64,000 nt of DNA, from contig NZ_CP121445.1 in assembly GCF_029689925.1 (NCBI RefSeq), forward strand, positions 4,262,501 to 4,326,500, read 5' to 3'. Below the pieces are notes generated by a model, which was not told the DNA's origin, ran no database searches, and saw nothing but the letters and a program-made list of their open reading frames with translations. The position numbers and the translations under genes are program-made. Shown here piece by piece: positions 26,935-36,263 of the stretch. Source of the stretch: Anaerocolumna sp. AGMB13025. GTDB lineage: Bacteria; Bacillota; Clostridia; Lachnospirales; Lachnospiraceae. The first letter of the stretch is position 1, and every line of letters begins with the position of its first letter.

Positions 26935-27519
26935 ATGAAACTGATTGACATATTAGTGGATCAATGCAGGAAACCAACCGGATTGCCAGGTATTCTTATG
27001 GCTAAAATCATGAATATAATGGATGCCGGGTTAAATATATGGGTATTACGGAAAATTGAAAATTCTAAGAATATTCTGGAGGTTGGCTGCGGAGGCGGAG
27101 AAACCATTTATAGGATACTTAAAAAGTATAAAATAATAAGAATGGAAGGAATCGATTATTCTGAGGATGCGGTTAAATTATCCCAAAGAAAAAACAGGCA
27201 TTCTGTTATGCAGGGTCAAGTTTGTATCAGACAATGTGATGTGACCAAACTCCCCTTTGAAGCACTCTCCTTTGACAGCATATTAGCAATACGGACACAT
27301 TACTTCTGGACGGATTTGGAAACATCCCTGAAAGAGCTTTACAGAGTATTGATTGATAACGGTGTATTGTATATCTTTTCTGAAAAAAGTAAAATAAAAT
27401 ATCATATGTATGATTACAATACAGAGGAATCCCTGGGGGAGCTACTTTACTGTATTGGATTTAAAAAGGTAACTTACGAATATCGCAGAGATTGCATCTG
27501 TATATCTGCATATAAATAA
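26935..27519 (+). CDS. Class I SAM-dependent methyltransferase
   Basis: A 194-residue cytoplasmic enzyme. Motif I is EVGCGGG (49-55) with a GIDYSEDAVKLSQ motif II and a DVTKLPFE motif III. The order fits small-molecule methyltransferases of the UbiE/COQ5 or methyltransf_11 type. The acceptor is unknown. ACTAGGAGG precedes the ATG. It is followed by a 3-copy 14-bp repeat and an MFS transporter on the same strand. Confidence 0.85.
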   Translation: MKLIDILVDQCRKPTGLPGILMAKIMNIMDAGLNIWVLRKIENSKNILEVGCGGGETIYRILKKYKIIRMEGIDYSEDAVKLSQRKNRHSVMQGQVCIRQCDVTKLPFEALSFDSILAIRTHYFWTDLETSLKELYRVLIDNGVLYIFSEKSKIKYHMYDYNTEESLGELLYCIGFKKVTYEYRRDCICISAYK

Positions 27520-27528
27520 GATGATATA

Positions 27529-27570
27529 CTTTATAGTTCTTGTTTTATAGTTCTTGTTTTATAGTTCTTG
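27529..27570 (+). repeat. Tandem repeat, three 14-bp units
   Basis: Three consecutive copies of TTTTATAGTTCTTG (first copy begins C instead of T) fill the gap between methyltransferase and MFS genes. The perfect units suggest recent slippage expansion. Confidence 0.9.
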
Positions 27571-27629
27571 TTTTTTACTTCCAATGGTTATATAATTTCC
27601 ATTGTAAATTATACCACTTGGAGGATTTT

Positions 27630-28820
27630 ATGAGATACGGTACAAAAAAGCAGCAGACTCTTTTACTTATCATCGTGTGTTTATTCTGGTTCGCCCAATA
27701 CGTATACATACCATTTCAGACCACCTATCTGACAGCCAGACAGGTCTCGGAAGCTTATATCGGCGGAATTCTGGGAGCTTACGGCATAGCTCAGCTGGTT
27801 ATGCGCCTTCCGGTTGGTGTATTGGCAGATTCCGTAGGAAAACATAAACTATTCATTTTAACAGGTACCGTTGCTGCCGGCATAGCCTCTTTGCTCCGGA
27901 TTAGTATGCCAGGCGGTACCGGATTTTTTATCGCTAACTTATTATCTGGTTTTGCCTCATCCATGTGGATTTCCTTCATGGTTATGTTTACCGGATTTTT
28001 CCCTTTGGAACAACAGCAGAAAGCTACCAGCAGAATCATATTATTTAACAACCTGGGTATCCTGCTTGGTTTTATCAGCAGTACCTATTTTTATAAATTC
28101 TATGGCATGTCTTTTTTATGTCTGCTAAGTATTGCCTCCGCCTTTGCAGCAACAATACTTACTCTGTTTATAACCGATGTCAAGGCAAAAGTGGGTCGCA
28201 GTTTCATATTCACTCTTAAGGACTCCCTTGGCATCTGTTCTAATAAAAGACTGCTGCTGTTCTCTGTCCTTGCGCTGATACAACAGGGGATACAGATGTC
28301 TTCAACCATGTCTTTTACCACTCAGATATTAAAGAATCTTGGAGCTTCCACTTTATTAATCGGACTCTCCTCGATTATATATATGTTGTCTGCGGTCACC
28401 TTTTCCGCTCTGGCTTCCTTTCCGTGTTTCACAAAGAAAGGACCTGCGTTCTGGATTCCTGGTGTATTTATCCTTCTTGGGGCTTACTGTTTTCTTATTC
28501 CCTTGGTAACTCCTTATGCTCTTATATTAAGTTTACAGCTGCTTCCAGGTTTAGCTACAGGTATCCTATTCTCCTATATTACCTCAGAAGCCATGAAAGG
28601 AATAAAACCACAGGTTAAATCAACTGCCATGGGTTTTTATCAAGCAGTATATGCTATCGGCATGACACTGGTACCACTCTTTACCGGTAATGTCGTTAGC
28701 AGGTTCTCCATGAAAACCGCCTACTTTTACCTGGCAGGACTTGCAGCAGCAGGATGTATCATATCCCTTATTTATTACCGCAGGTCCCGCAGGCATCCAC
28801 AGCCACAGAATCATATTTAG
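27630..28820 (+). CDS. MFS transporter
   Basis: A 396-residue permease with about twelve transmembrane helices. Motif A is visible as GVLADSVGKHK after TM2, and the PLG-LxxP-like loops of the second half are present. It begins MRYGTKKQQ at the ATG at 27630 with GGAGG at 27620-27624; the frame is open upstream to 27540 but lacks a site. The sugar/drug specificity is not readable. It converges on the lipase gene: the two stop codons overlap by 4 bp and no terminator separates them. Confidence 0.87.
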   Translation: MRYGTKKQQTLLLIIVCLFWFAQYVYIPFQTTYLTARQVSEAYIGGILGAYGIAQLVMRLPVGVLADSVGKHKLFILTGTVAAGIASLLRISMPGGTGFFIANLLSGFASSMWISFMVMFTGFFPLEQQQKATSRIILFNNLGILLGFISSTYFYKFYGMSFLCLLSIASAFAATILTLFITDVKAKVGRSFIFTLKDSLGICSNKRLLLFSVLALIQQGIQMSSTMSFTTQILKNLGASTLLIGLSSIIYMLSAVTFSALASFPCFTKKGPAFWIPGVFILLGAYCFLIPLVTPYALILSLQLLPGLATGILFSYITSEAMKGIKPQVKSTAMGFYQAVYAIGMTLVPLFTGNVVSRFSMKTAYFYLAGLAAAGCIISLIYYRRSRRHPQPQNHI

Positions 28821-29716
28821 TAATAGTCATTACCATGTGCATCGGCAAAAATCTGATAATCTCCCATTCGTATAATCTGTTCAATCGCACAAAAAGAGTT
28901 TAGTTTTTCCTCCAGAGCATTATCGGTATCCCAGGGAAGTCTGCCAAACTTCCCTCTGGGTTTATAGATGCAAATACCGGTACCAAGGGGGGCATACTCC
29001 GGAAATACCAGTATGGGTGATACTATTTTATATAGAAATCCAAGTCTGTTAATCAGCTCCAATTCCTGTCCCGTAAAATACAGATGACAGATAATGTCCA
29101 AAAAAGATTCATACCGGTAATGGAGAAGCTTGTAATTTGCGCGAAAGATTTTATCACCCGATCTTGGAGCTCCAAAGGTATATAAAATAATATTAGCCTT
29201 TACCTGCTGCTGCAGGATTTTAGCCATAAGGGGTGCCATGCCGCCGCCTTTGCTATGTCCCGTAATATAAATAACAGGAGTTCCTCCTGCTTGTTCTTTC
29301 CTATTGAGAAGTTCCCTGGTCTTATCAATCAGTGCATCTTTGATACTTAAGACCGCCTCCATAAAACCAAGATGGACATTGCCAGGTCCGTAAGGTTCAA
29401 AGGGGACCTGCATGGCCAGAAAGTTATTCATCCAATCCAGGAAATTTCCTATCTCCGTATCATTGCCGTCGGTTCCCCGAAGTGCTATGATAATACCAAC
29501 CTTGGAGACTCCTACTAAGCCGGCATGAATGCTTTCTATTCCACCGGTATAAGAATATAAATCACCTGTAAATTCTGCCTTTTGATAGCAGTTTCCCTCT
29601 TCTCCATTGTATTGATAATCAATTCCGGTTTTATAATCCTCCGGAAGTTTTCCGTCTACAATACGAAAGGCCAGCTTTGATGCTGCCCACATAATATGTT
29701 TCATGTCCTCGCTCAT
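28817..29716 (-). CDS. Class 3 lipase family protein
   Basis: A 299-residue alpha/beta-hydrolase. The nucleophile elbow is ITGHSKGGG with Ser155, and ALRGTD (78-83) supplies the oxyanion region, as in fungal-type lipase_3 enzymes. No signal peptide is seen, so it is cytoplasmic or exported by another route. A likely catalytic Asp lies near LDIICHLYF and a His near the C-terminus (ADAHGND). The gene is 12 bp downstream of the unusual beta-rich protein at 29729-30874; the two form a pair and may act together. Confidence 0.83.
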   Translation of the reverse strand: MSEDMKHIMWAASKLAFRIVDGKLPEDYKTGIDYQYNGEEGNCYQKAEFTGDLYSYTGGIESIHAGLVGVSKVGIIIALRGTDGNDTEIGNFLDWMNNFLAMQVPFEPYGPGNVHLGFMEAVLSIKDALIDKTRELLNRKEQAGGTPVIYITGHSKGGGMAPLMAKILQQQVKANIILYTFGAPRSGDKIFRANYKLLHYRYESFLDIICHLYFTGQELELINRLGFLYKIVSPILVFPEYAPLGTGICIYKPRGKFGRLPWDTDNALEEKLNSFCAIEQIIRMGDYQIFADAHGNDYY

Positions 29717-29728
29717 TGTCTCACCCTT

Positions 29729-30874
29729 TTATTTATAAAAACCTGTTAAGGTTATGGTAACCCTGGCATTGGTCCAAGCAGGGCTTGTTATATAGCCAAC
29801 TGCCAGCAAAGAAACTTTTTTATGAATCTGAAAGGAAAATGTCCTGGACTGACTGCCGATAAGTTCTGTCCATAAAATCCTGCCGTTTTCTTGTATCTCT
29901 CCGTTGGATATCAGGGTCAGCATGCATCCGGTTTCACTTTTTTCATATCCTTTTATGTAAATTTCACACTTTTCCCATAACTTATCACCATATAAACATA
30001 AATTGTCAATATGGCTGACTTCCTGGGTCGTAGTATTCCAGGTTACCGTTTCACTTTTATATTGTTCCGATGGGTCGTAAGTACAGGTTAAATAGATATA
30101 ACCTCCCCCTTTTAGAAATCCAGGGGCTTTCAGCTGACCGGTTACATCAATGCTGCACACTTTCTCAATTTTTCGCTCTATCACTCTAATTTCATCTTTT
30201 TTTAAACTGAACTCCTCTTTGGCAATTAACGCTCCATCTTCTTTTATCTCAATGGTGAAACTCTGGTTATTGTAAATTCCCCGCACTTCCACCAGACAGC
30301 TATCCCATTTCTTATCTCCCGGAAAATGCAGATCACTTATATTAGCCGCACTGTTGGTTTCCTCTTCCCAATAAGCATTTACTGAGTTATAACCTGTATT
30401 AAGAATACCAAGCCCTTTTCTTGTCCCTTTCTCCCTGTAATTAATCTGGGATTCCTTAAGGAAAAACTCCTGATCCACATCAATCAAGGAGTAATTCCCA
30501 TGACTTCCCGATAAAATAAATACTGCACAGCCCTCTGGACTTAAATCCAATGGAATAATCTCCCCCACTTCGGTACAGTCAGTAATGAGATTCTCACAAT
30601 AGACCACCAGAATAACCAGGTTGTTATCCCCTCTTGCCTGAACCTGAAAAGTATCGGTAGTTCCTTCCAGGCGATAAAGCGCTTCTCCAATTGTATACCC
30701 CTGGTATTCTGTAATTTCAGATTCCCATTCCACATAGATAGAAGCCGTATTATCTGCTTTAACCCTATCCGGTAAGGGAAAGGTCAGTAGCTCATAGGAA
30801 TGACTAGTAGTCTTTACCCAATCGTATGGGGTACTATTTACTAATTTTAAAAATCTTCCCTGTTTCAAAAGCAT
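29729..30874 (-). CDS. Beta-rich protein of unknown function, paired with lipase
   Basis: A 381-residue protein without signal peptide or membrane helix. Residues 1-115 hold a beta-sandwich-like segment (VNSTPYDWVKTTSHSY, IYVEWES, YRLEGTTDTFQVQARG). Residues about 155-270 and 275-381 look like two repeats of one beta domain: compare AYWEEET...ISDLHFPGDKKWDSCLVEVRG with VTWNTTT...IDNLCLYGDKLWEKCEIYIKG. The first segment reminds me of uncharacterised fungal secreted proteins, but that is recollection. The C-terminal repeats resemble carbohydrate- or membrane-binding beta domains. AAGGAG lies very close to the ATG, so the TTG at 30868 is an alternative start. Confidence 0.6.
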   Translation of the reverse strand: MLLKQGRFLKLVNSTPYDWVKTTSHSYELLTFPLPDRVKADNTASIYVEWESEITEYQGYTIGEALYRLEGTTDTFQVQARGDNNLVILVVYCENLITDCTEVGEIIPLDLSPEGCAVFILSGSHGNYSLIDVDQEFFLKESQINYREKGTRKGLGILNTGYNSVNAYWEEETNSAANISDLHFPGDKKWDSCLVEVRGIYNNQSFTIEIKEDGALIAKEEFSLKKDEIRVIERKIEKVCSIDVTGQLKAPGFLKGGGYIYLTCTYDPSEQYKSETVTWNTTTQEVSHIDNLCLYGDKLWEKCEIYIKGYEKSETGCMLTLISNGEIQENGRILWTELIGSQSRTFSFQIHKKVSLLAVGYITSPAWTNARVTITLTGFYK

Positions 30875-31026
30875 TGCTCCTTACAAAACCCTCCAGTAAC
30901 AGACCCTGAAACTATAAACCTAAGGGATTTTTATAAATGGCTTATAGAGGTCTTACTGTTTGGTAATCCATATATTTAATAGTATGCAGGATTTATTATA
31001 CTCATTACAAGATTGCCCGGAACAAA

Positions 31027-31104
31027 AGAGGCTGCTGCAAATTATATGGTAATTGTTCCTGTAAACAACACAGTTATTTTTACCAGCTTTCTGCAGCCGC
31101 CTCT
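31027..31104 (-). terminator. Long hairpin terminator after acetyltransferase
   Basis: The arms GAGGCTGCTGCAAA and its near complement TTCTGCAGCCGCCTC enclose about 50 nt. On the minus strand the stem is followed by TTTTGTT. Similar CTGCTGC hairpins occur at 43191 and 62185. Confidence 0.6.
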
Positions 31105-31136
31105 CCTGGATGATTATTCCTATCTTATGAAATGAA

Positions 31137-31652
31137 TCAAATTTTCTTTTCATACAGATAAAACAGTCCCTTACGGAAATTAGTCTCACCAACTTTAACA
31201 TACTCTTGTTTTTCATACATCCGAATGGCATACGGGTTTAATGGAAATGCATCCAGCCTTATGGATTCAACCCCCATATCCTTTAGCATGCTTTCCATTC
31301 GTCTCAAAGTCCTGCCGCCATATCCCTTGTTCTGGAATTGGGGGTTGACACAGAATCTGTGGAGGACAACAAAGGTCTTGTCACTGTATTTCCAGCTTCC
31401 GTCTATGTACCCGTCATCATATTCTCGGTTTATAACAAATACTGCAGCAATATCCTTCTCCGTCACAGCCAGATACATTTGCTCTTTTTCGATATCCTCT
31501 TTCAATATCTCTTCATTCGGGTACAGCTCGTCCCACTGTGGTATATTATTCTCGTTCATAACGAAAATAGCATTCTTGAAGATATCAACTATGTTCTTAA
31601 GTTCCTCCCGTTGTGCCTTTCTGATAACTAATTCCTTACTATACTTCTCCAA
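31137..31652 (-). CDS. GNAT family N-acetyltransferase
   Basis: About 171 residues. The acetyl-CoA-binding signature is QNKGYGGRTLRRMESM, followed by IRLDAFPLNPYAIRMYEKQEYVKVG, typical of the GNAT fold. The N-terminal PQWDELYPNEE wording is common in a clostridial subgroup. The start is uncertain. The open frame reaches a TTG at 31673 without ribosome-binding site; a TTG at 31652 follows GAAGGG with a rather long spacing and gives LEKYSKELVIRKA at the N-terminus, which fits the usual family start. Substrate unknown. Confidence 0.78.
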   Translation of the reverse strand: MEKYSKELVIRKAQREELKNIVDIFKNAIFVMNENNIPQWDELYPNEEILKEDIEKEQMYLAVTEKDIAAVFVINREYDDGYIDGSWKYSDKTFVVLHRFCVNPQFQNKGYGGRTLRRMESMLKDMGVESIRLDAFPLNPYAIRMYEKQEYVKVGETNFRKGLFYLYEKKI

Positions 31653-32078
31653 AAAAAACCACTTCCCTTCCAATTATCTTTATGTTTATTCCTAAATCCC
31701 TATCCAAAGGATAAACCAATATCTTCAAATATGTGAATTATACTCCCGCTTACATATAAACTTGTTATCTTTCAAAATTCATTTATTTTACTTAACACTC
31801 CCTTGTCCATTTTACATAAAAAGAGCATTTACAATCAGGTATTGTGATTCATCACTCAAAACATCAGATAACTTTACATGAAATAAATACCATCTTAATT
31901 TTTTCTTGATTTTATTTACATTAAAGTAATAATAAGGTAAACTAATATACATATTAGAGTTACTGTTAAAAACTGCTTATTACGAATCAGTATTTATAGG
32001 TATGACTTTAAACAAGAATATAAAATGGACAAAAGTACTAGTCTGGTAGACAAGGGCAGTACTGCGAGAGGAATTATA
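31653..32078. other. Intergenic region upstream of beta-helix gene
   Basis: AT-rich, no open frame of note. It contains the promoter zones of the acetyltransferase (leftward) and the second beta-helix gene (rightward). I see no clear riboswitch; the leader before 32079 shows no c-di-GMP aptamer motifs. Confidence 0.4.
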
Positions 32079-33929
32079 ATGAACAAAAAATTTATTTTTA
32101 TGTTAACACTGTTTTTTTCGTTTTTTCTATTATTTCAACAGCCAATTCAAGCCAAAGCAGCTTTGGAGGATAGGGTAGTTTCAGCCAATCCAGGTGATTC
32201 TACAGCAAAACTGCAGACGCTTCTCGATACTAATAAAAACGGCGAATATAATTTAACCATACAGATTCCAGCCGGACGCTATGAACTGAAAAATGAACTG
32301 ATTATATACAGCAACACAACAATTCTAGCCGATGCCAATGCACGGTTTAATAAGAATCATCAAAAAGGCGCCATGATAACAAATGACCTGACCTATGATA
32401 AAGGAGGTTACGACACCGCGGTCAATATAACCATAAAGGGCGGGATCTGGGACTCTTCTCTTATTGCCGGTAAGAATAAAGGAACGGAAAGTTTTCGTTT
32501 TATCCATGGCACCAATATTACAATTAAGGATGCCACCATAAGCAATGTACCGGAGAACAGTCACCTTATCACCTTTGCAGGTGTTAAAGACAGTGTCATC
32601 GATAATTGTAAGTTATACGGTTACGTAGGTACTAATCCAAAAGAAGCAATCCAGCTGGATATTGTACATGACAGTGTACGTGTACCCTCTATGCAGGCCT
32701 CTAGTATCCGGTATGACGATCTGCCCTGTGACGGAATAAAGATAACCAATAATGAAATCTATGATTTTCCCCGTGCAATCGGTTCACATACCTCCATTAA
32801 AGGTGTTTTTCATAAAAATGTAGAGATCTCAAAGAATACATTACATGACATTACAGAGGCAGCCATAAAACTTTATAATTACCAGAATGCTACGGTAGAT
32901 GATAATGTCATCTACAACGCCGGAGTAGGTGTCTTAGCATATACTTATCTCGGCAATCAGCAGAACCACTACCTAAATGCCTTAAAACGCACGAAAAAAG
33001 AACCTCTTCCGACAGACTATAATATTGAAATTAAAAATAATAGAATTTCTAATATATCAGCTTTAAAATCCGGCTCCAATGCTTCCTGGGGACAGGCAAT
33101 CCGTACCATTGGCTGTAAAACAAGACCTTTATCCGGTGTTTTGGTTGAGAATAATACGATTATTAATACCGATCAGCAAGGAATTTTAATGCAGCGTTCC
33201 CCCAACTGCACCGTCAAAAATAATACCTTAAAAGCAACCTCCAACACCGGTATTTATCTCATATATGGATCCAACTACACAGAAGTTACCGACAATATAC
33301 TCACTCAGACCGGTAACTCTACGTCTAGTCCATCCGGTGGAATTGGGTTATTCCAGTCAACAGATGCCCTGGTTTCAAAGAATACTATTACTTCTCCTGG
33401 AAAAGATGGAATCTTTCTCCTTGATAAAAGCAAAACCTGCTCCATAACTGAGAATACCATCTCCTCCGCCAAAAACAGTGCTATTGCAGTATATGACCAG
33501 AGCAATGAAAGTACGTTAACAGACAATGAGATAAAGGATTACTATAATTACGGAATTTATACTAGTAAAATCAGCTCAGCAATCATAAAAACCAATAATA
33601 TCTATGGAAAATACGGAGTGAGCAAAGATGGTATCAATATAAATGGAAATAATGCATCGAAAAGCAACTTTACTCTGGAAGAGAATTACATAAAAACAGC
33701 CACACGCTACGGGATTTATATCAGCAATGCCCCAAAATCTTATGTGGGCAGCAACACCATATTAGATATAACAAAGAATGCAATTTATTTGGATCAGGGC
33801 AGCGACGGCAGTAAAATATATTATAATATCATTACCTATGTGGATAATACCATTACCCGGTATAATAGAATTAAAACGATTAACTGTAAAGCGGTCTTAC
33901 GTTATGAGAATATAATCTACAAGGTATGA
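32079..33929 (+). CDS. Secreted right-handed parallel beta-helix protein (copy 2)
   Basis: A 616-residue paralogue of the protein at 18492-20333. The signal peptide covers about residues 1-28 (MNKKFIFMLTLFFSFFLLFQQ, then AKAA). The shared blocks include SANPGD near the mature N-terminus, IPAG-YEL, GGYD...ITIKGGIWDSSLI, RFIHGTNITIKDATISNVPE and LPCDGI, so the pair arose by duplication; identity looks near half. The remaining length is PbH1 turns. It has no surface anchor. The frame opens at 32025, but the ATG at 32079 has GAGAGGAA upstream. Likely an extracellular polysaccharide-active or -binding protein. Confidence 0.84.
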   Translation: MNKKFIFMLTLFFSFFLLFQQPIQAKAALEDRVVSANPGDSTAKLQTLLDTNKNGEYNLTIQIPAGRYELKNELIIYSNTTILADANARFNKNHQKGAMITNDLTYDKGGYDTAVNITIKGGIWDSSLIAGKNKGTESFRFIHGTNITIKDATISNVPENSHLITFAGVKDSVIDNCKLYGYVGTNPKEAIQLDIVHDSVRVPSMQASSIRYDDLPCDGIKITNNEIYDFPRAIGSHTSIKGVFHKNVEISKNTLHDITEAAIKLYNYQNATVDDNVIYNAGVGVLAYTYLGNQQNHYLNALKRTKKEPLPTDYNIEIKNNRISNISALKSGSNASWGQAIRTIGCKTRPLSGVLVENNTIINTDQQGILMQRSPNCTVKNNTLKATSNTGIYLIYGSNYTEVTDNILTQTGNSTSSPSGGIGLFQSTDALVSKNTITSPGKDGIFLLDKSKTCSITENTISSAKNSAIAVYDQSNESTLTDNEIKDYYNYGIYTSKISSAIIKTNNIYGKYGVSKDGININGNNASKSNFTLEENYIKTATRYGIYISNAPKSYVGSNTILDITKNAIYLDQGSDGSKIYYNIITYVDNTITRYNRIKTINCKAVLRYENIIYKV

Positions 33930-33935
33930 TACATC

Positions 33936-35567
33936 TTAATTAACATAGTTCATAACCCAGCTTATCCAGGGATCCTTTCGCAGTTCTGCCGTCTTATCCG
34001 ATAGAGGATAAGCGGTCGGATAAGTAGAAGTTTCCAGTTCCACATCTGGTTTGGTACCGTAAACCTCGTTAACCGTGCCATCCTGATTATAGGACATATC
34101 TGTCTCAAAAGCAAACATAATTCCGCTTTCCGGCAGTGCAAAGGGCACCGAGTTCAATAAGGTAGCCATGCCTCCCTGGGTATTGCTTCCTACTATTGTG
34201 GCCAGTTTCATGTCTTTTACTGCTCCTGCAAAATCCTCAGCTGCAGAAAAACAATCATGATCAACAAGAAGATATACCTTACCGTCAAAAGGAAAGGTAT
34301 TCTTTGGATAAAAGACTCTTGTTACCTTAAAAGTAAACATGTCCCTGCCATATGGATTATCAGATCTTATCCTCTTTGCACTGACGAAACCGGAGTTCTT
34401 ATGAAACAGTCCCCCTCCTGTTGCTTTAAAGATGTTAAGTTCCATTTTGTAGTCTTCAAAATATTTCTTAGATAAGGATACTTCTCTTTCATCGTATGTA
34501 ACTTCTTTCATCAGGGGCTCAACGAAAACCTTCTTCCAATAATCCGTATTACCTCCGTTGTTTCCTCTGATATCGATGATGAGCTTATTATATCTGCCGC
34601 CTGAAGCCTTCATAAAATCCTGAATGATGTTATAATCCGAATGATAATCCCCTGGAAAATAATATACTCTGATATATCCGGTTGTATCATTTAATTCTCG
34701 GCAGAACATACTGTTATATGGGTTATTATCCATTCGGGTATCTAATTTATAGCCAAACCTTTTTACGATAGGGCTAGCCACCAACTTGCCCCCCGGTAAC
34801 TTAAATTCTACCTCCCATTCCGTTTTACCATCTTCATTATCTACAAGGAAGGGATTACTGATATACACCTTATCCTTAAAGCTGTCAAAACGAAGCCAGT
34901 GTTTATTCTGGAGGGATTTTACATAACCATCCGTATCCTGTCCGTTCACTCGGGTAATCTGGGTACCTGCCTGAAGAAACAGATCTTTCAGATAATAGTC
35001 CTTTTGTAGATAATATCCTCCGTTGTTATATTGAATAGCGAGATCAGAATAGGTCCCCACCGTAGTCTGAAATAAAAGATTATTCCAATACTCTGTTTTA
35101 TTGAAATCTTCTTTTTTTAGTTTTAATAATGCTCTGTAACTAAAAGTATTAAAAACTTCTGCTTCCTCTTTCGAAAGAACATATTCGTGACCTGTTTGAT
35201 GGATTCTCTGCAAATATTCATTCACCAGTTTAATAAACTCCGTATTGTCTTTTGTTTTCCCGGCCCGTACAATATATTCCTCCTTTACAGCTTTAAAATC
35301 CTCTAAACCTTTTACCTTAACATTTACCCTCCCAAAGGGATAATAATTCCCAGCAAGCTTTGTTAAATACCTAAAATCTGCTTTTTTCTGCTCTGCTGTA
35401 AGTTCCTTTACGGAAGTCTGCTCATTCTTTACCCATACATGCTGGGTAATCAATTGTGTTACTATAAAAAGTACAAGTATGCCTGCTATTCCGGCAAGGA
35501 ATATTCCAATACCCTTTCCAAACATTCTAAATACAGTTTTCCTATATTTTCCCCTATTAACACTCAT
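33936..35567 (-). CDS. S41 family (C-terminal processing-like) peptidase, membrane anchored
   Basis: A 543-residue protein. One N-terminal transmembrane helix (about 17-40) is followed by a long extracytoplasmic region. The S41 core is visible as LIIDIRGNNGGNTDYW and YLLVDHDCFSAAEDFAGAVKDMKLATIVGSNTQGG; Ser in CFSAAED is the probable nucleophile. The tail (NEVYGTKPDVELETS) is the usual end of this family. There is no evident PDZ domain, so it is not a typical CtpA. The ATG at 35567 follows GAGGTAC; the frame is open to 35606. Role in surface protein turnover is inferred. Confidence 0.83.
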   Translation of the reverse strand: MSVNRGKYRKTVFRMFGKGIGIFLAGIAGILVLFIVTQLITQHVWVKNEQTSVKELTAEQKKADFRYLTKLAGNYYPFGRVNVKVKGLEDFKAVKEEYIVRAGKTKDNTEFIKLVNEYLQRIHQTGHEYVLSKEEAEVFNTFSYRALLKLKKEDFNKTEYWNNLLFQTTVGTYSDLAIQYNNGGYYLQKDYYLKDLFLQAGTQITRVNGQDTDGYVKSLQNKHWLRFDSFKDKVYISNPFLVDNEDGKTEWEVEFKLPGGKLVASPIVKRFGYKLDTRMDNNPYNSMFCRELNDTTGYIRVYYFPGDYHSDYNIIQDFMKASGGRYNKLIIDIRGNNGGNTDYWKKVFVEPLMKEVTYDEREVSLSKKYFEDYKMELNIFKATGGGLFHKNSGFVSAKRIRSDNPYGRDMFTFKVTRVFYPKNTFPFDGKVYLLVDHDCFSAAEDFAGAVKDMKLATIVGSNTQGGMATLLNSVPFALPESGIMFAFETDMSYNQDGTVNEVYGTKPDVELETSTYPTAYPLSDKTAELRKDPWISWVMNYVN

Positions 35568-35657
35568 ATAGTACCTCACACTATAGTATTTACCTGGTAA
35601 TTGCAAAACTATTTAGTTTTCTGAATATACCCTGCTATGAATACGAATTTCATAGTT

Positions 35658-36209
35658 TCAGTTGTCCTCTGGGCAAGATTCAGTTCTGTAACAATTGCCC
35701 TCCAGATCTTTCCACACAAATTCCTTTTCTACTATCATATAACTATGAGCACTGTTCTCCTTTGGAATCGATACCGAACCTGGATTCATATAGATAAACT
35801 CTTCCATTCTGTCACATTTCGGTATATGAGTATGCCCATTCAGCAGAATATCACCTTTTTTCAGCATGGGTCTGTCGACCGGATTGAATTTATGTCCATG
35901 AGTGGCAAAAATCATACGGTTCTCAAGATAAAAGATAGCATATTCCGCCATAATCGGGAATTCCAGAACCATTTGATCCACCTCTGTATCACAGTTGCCT
36001 CTTACGCATAAGATTTCTTCTTTTATATTATTTAACATTTCAATTACTTTCCCGGGATCATATTCCTTTGGCAGAGCATTTCTTGGACCATGATATAATA
36101 AATCCCCAAGCAGCAGCAGTTTATCCGGTTTCTCCCGGTAAAATGCTTCCATTAATTTGCTGCAATAATAAGCAGATCCATGTATATCGGATGCAATCAT
36201 TAACTTCAT
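35658..36209 (-). CDS. yfcE: YfcE-type metallophosphodiesterase
   Basis: A 183-residue calcineurin-like phosphoesterase. All metal motifs are present: SDIHG, GDLLYHG, RGNCD, THGHK and NGHTHIP, plus the NPGSVSIPK substrate loop typical of YfcE/MJ0936 enzymes. It acts on phosphodiesters in vitro; the natural substrate is unclear. The ATG at 36209 is preceded by AAGAGG; the longer frame (to 36248) lacks a site. Confidence 0.87.
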   Translation of the reverse strand: MKLMIASDIHGSAYYCSKLMEAFYREKPDKLLLLGDLLYHGPRNALPKEYDPGKVIEMLNNIKEEILCVRGNCDTEVDQMVLEFPIMAEYAIFYLENRMIFATHGHKFNPVDRPMLKKGDILLNGHTHIPKCDRMEEFIYMNPGSVSIPKENSAHSYMIVEKEFVWKDLEGNCYRTESCPEDN

Positions 36210-36263
36210 AAATACCTCTTTTCTCTCATCTGTATGATATAGTTTCAATTTTTAATAAACTGT

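Noticed and set aside
30953..31231. 92-codon minus-strand frame near the acetyltransferase
   Set aside because: It overlaps the acetyltransferase end in another frame and runs across the long terminator hairpin; no ribosome-binding site.
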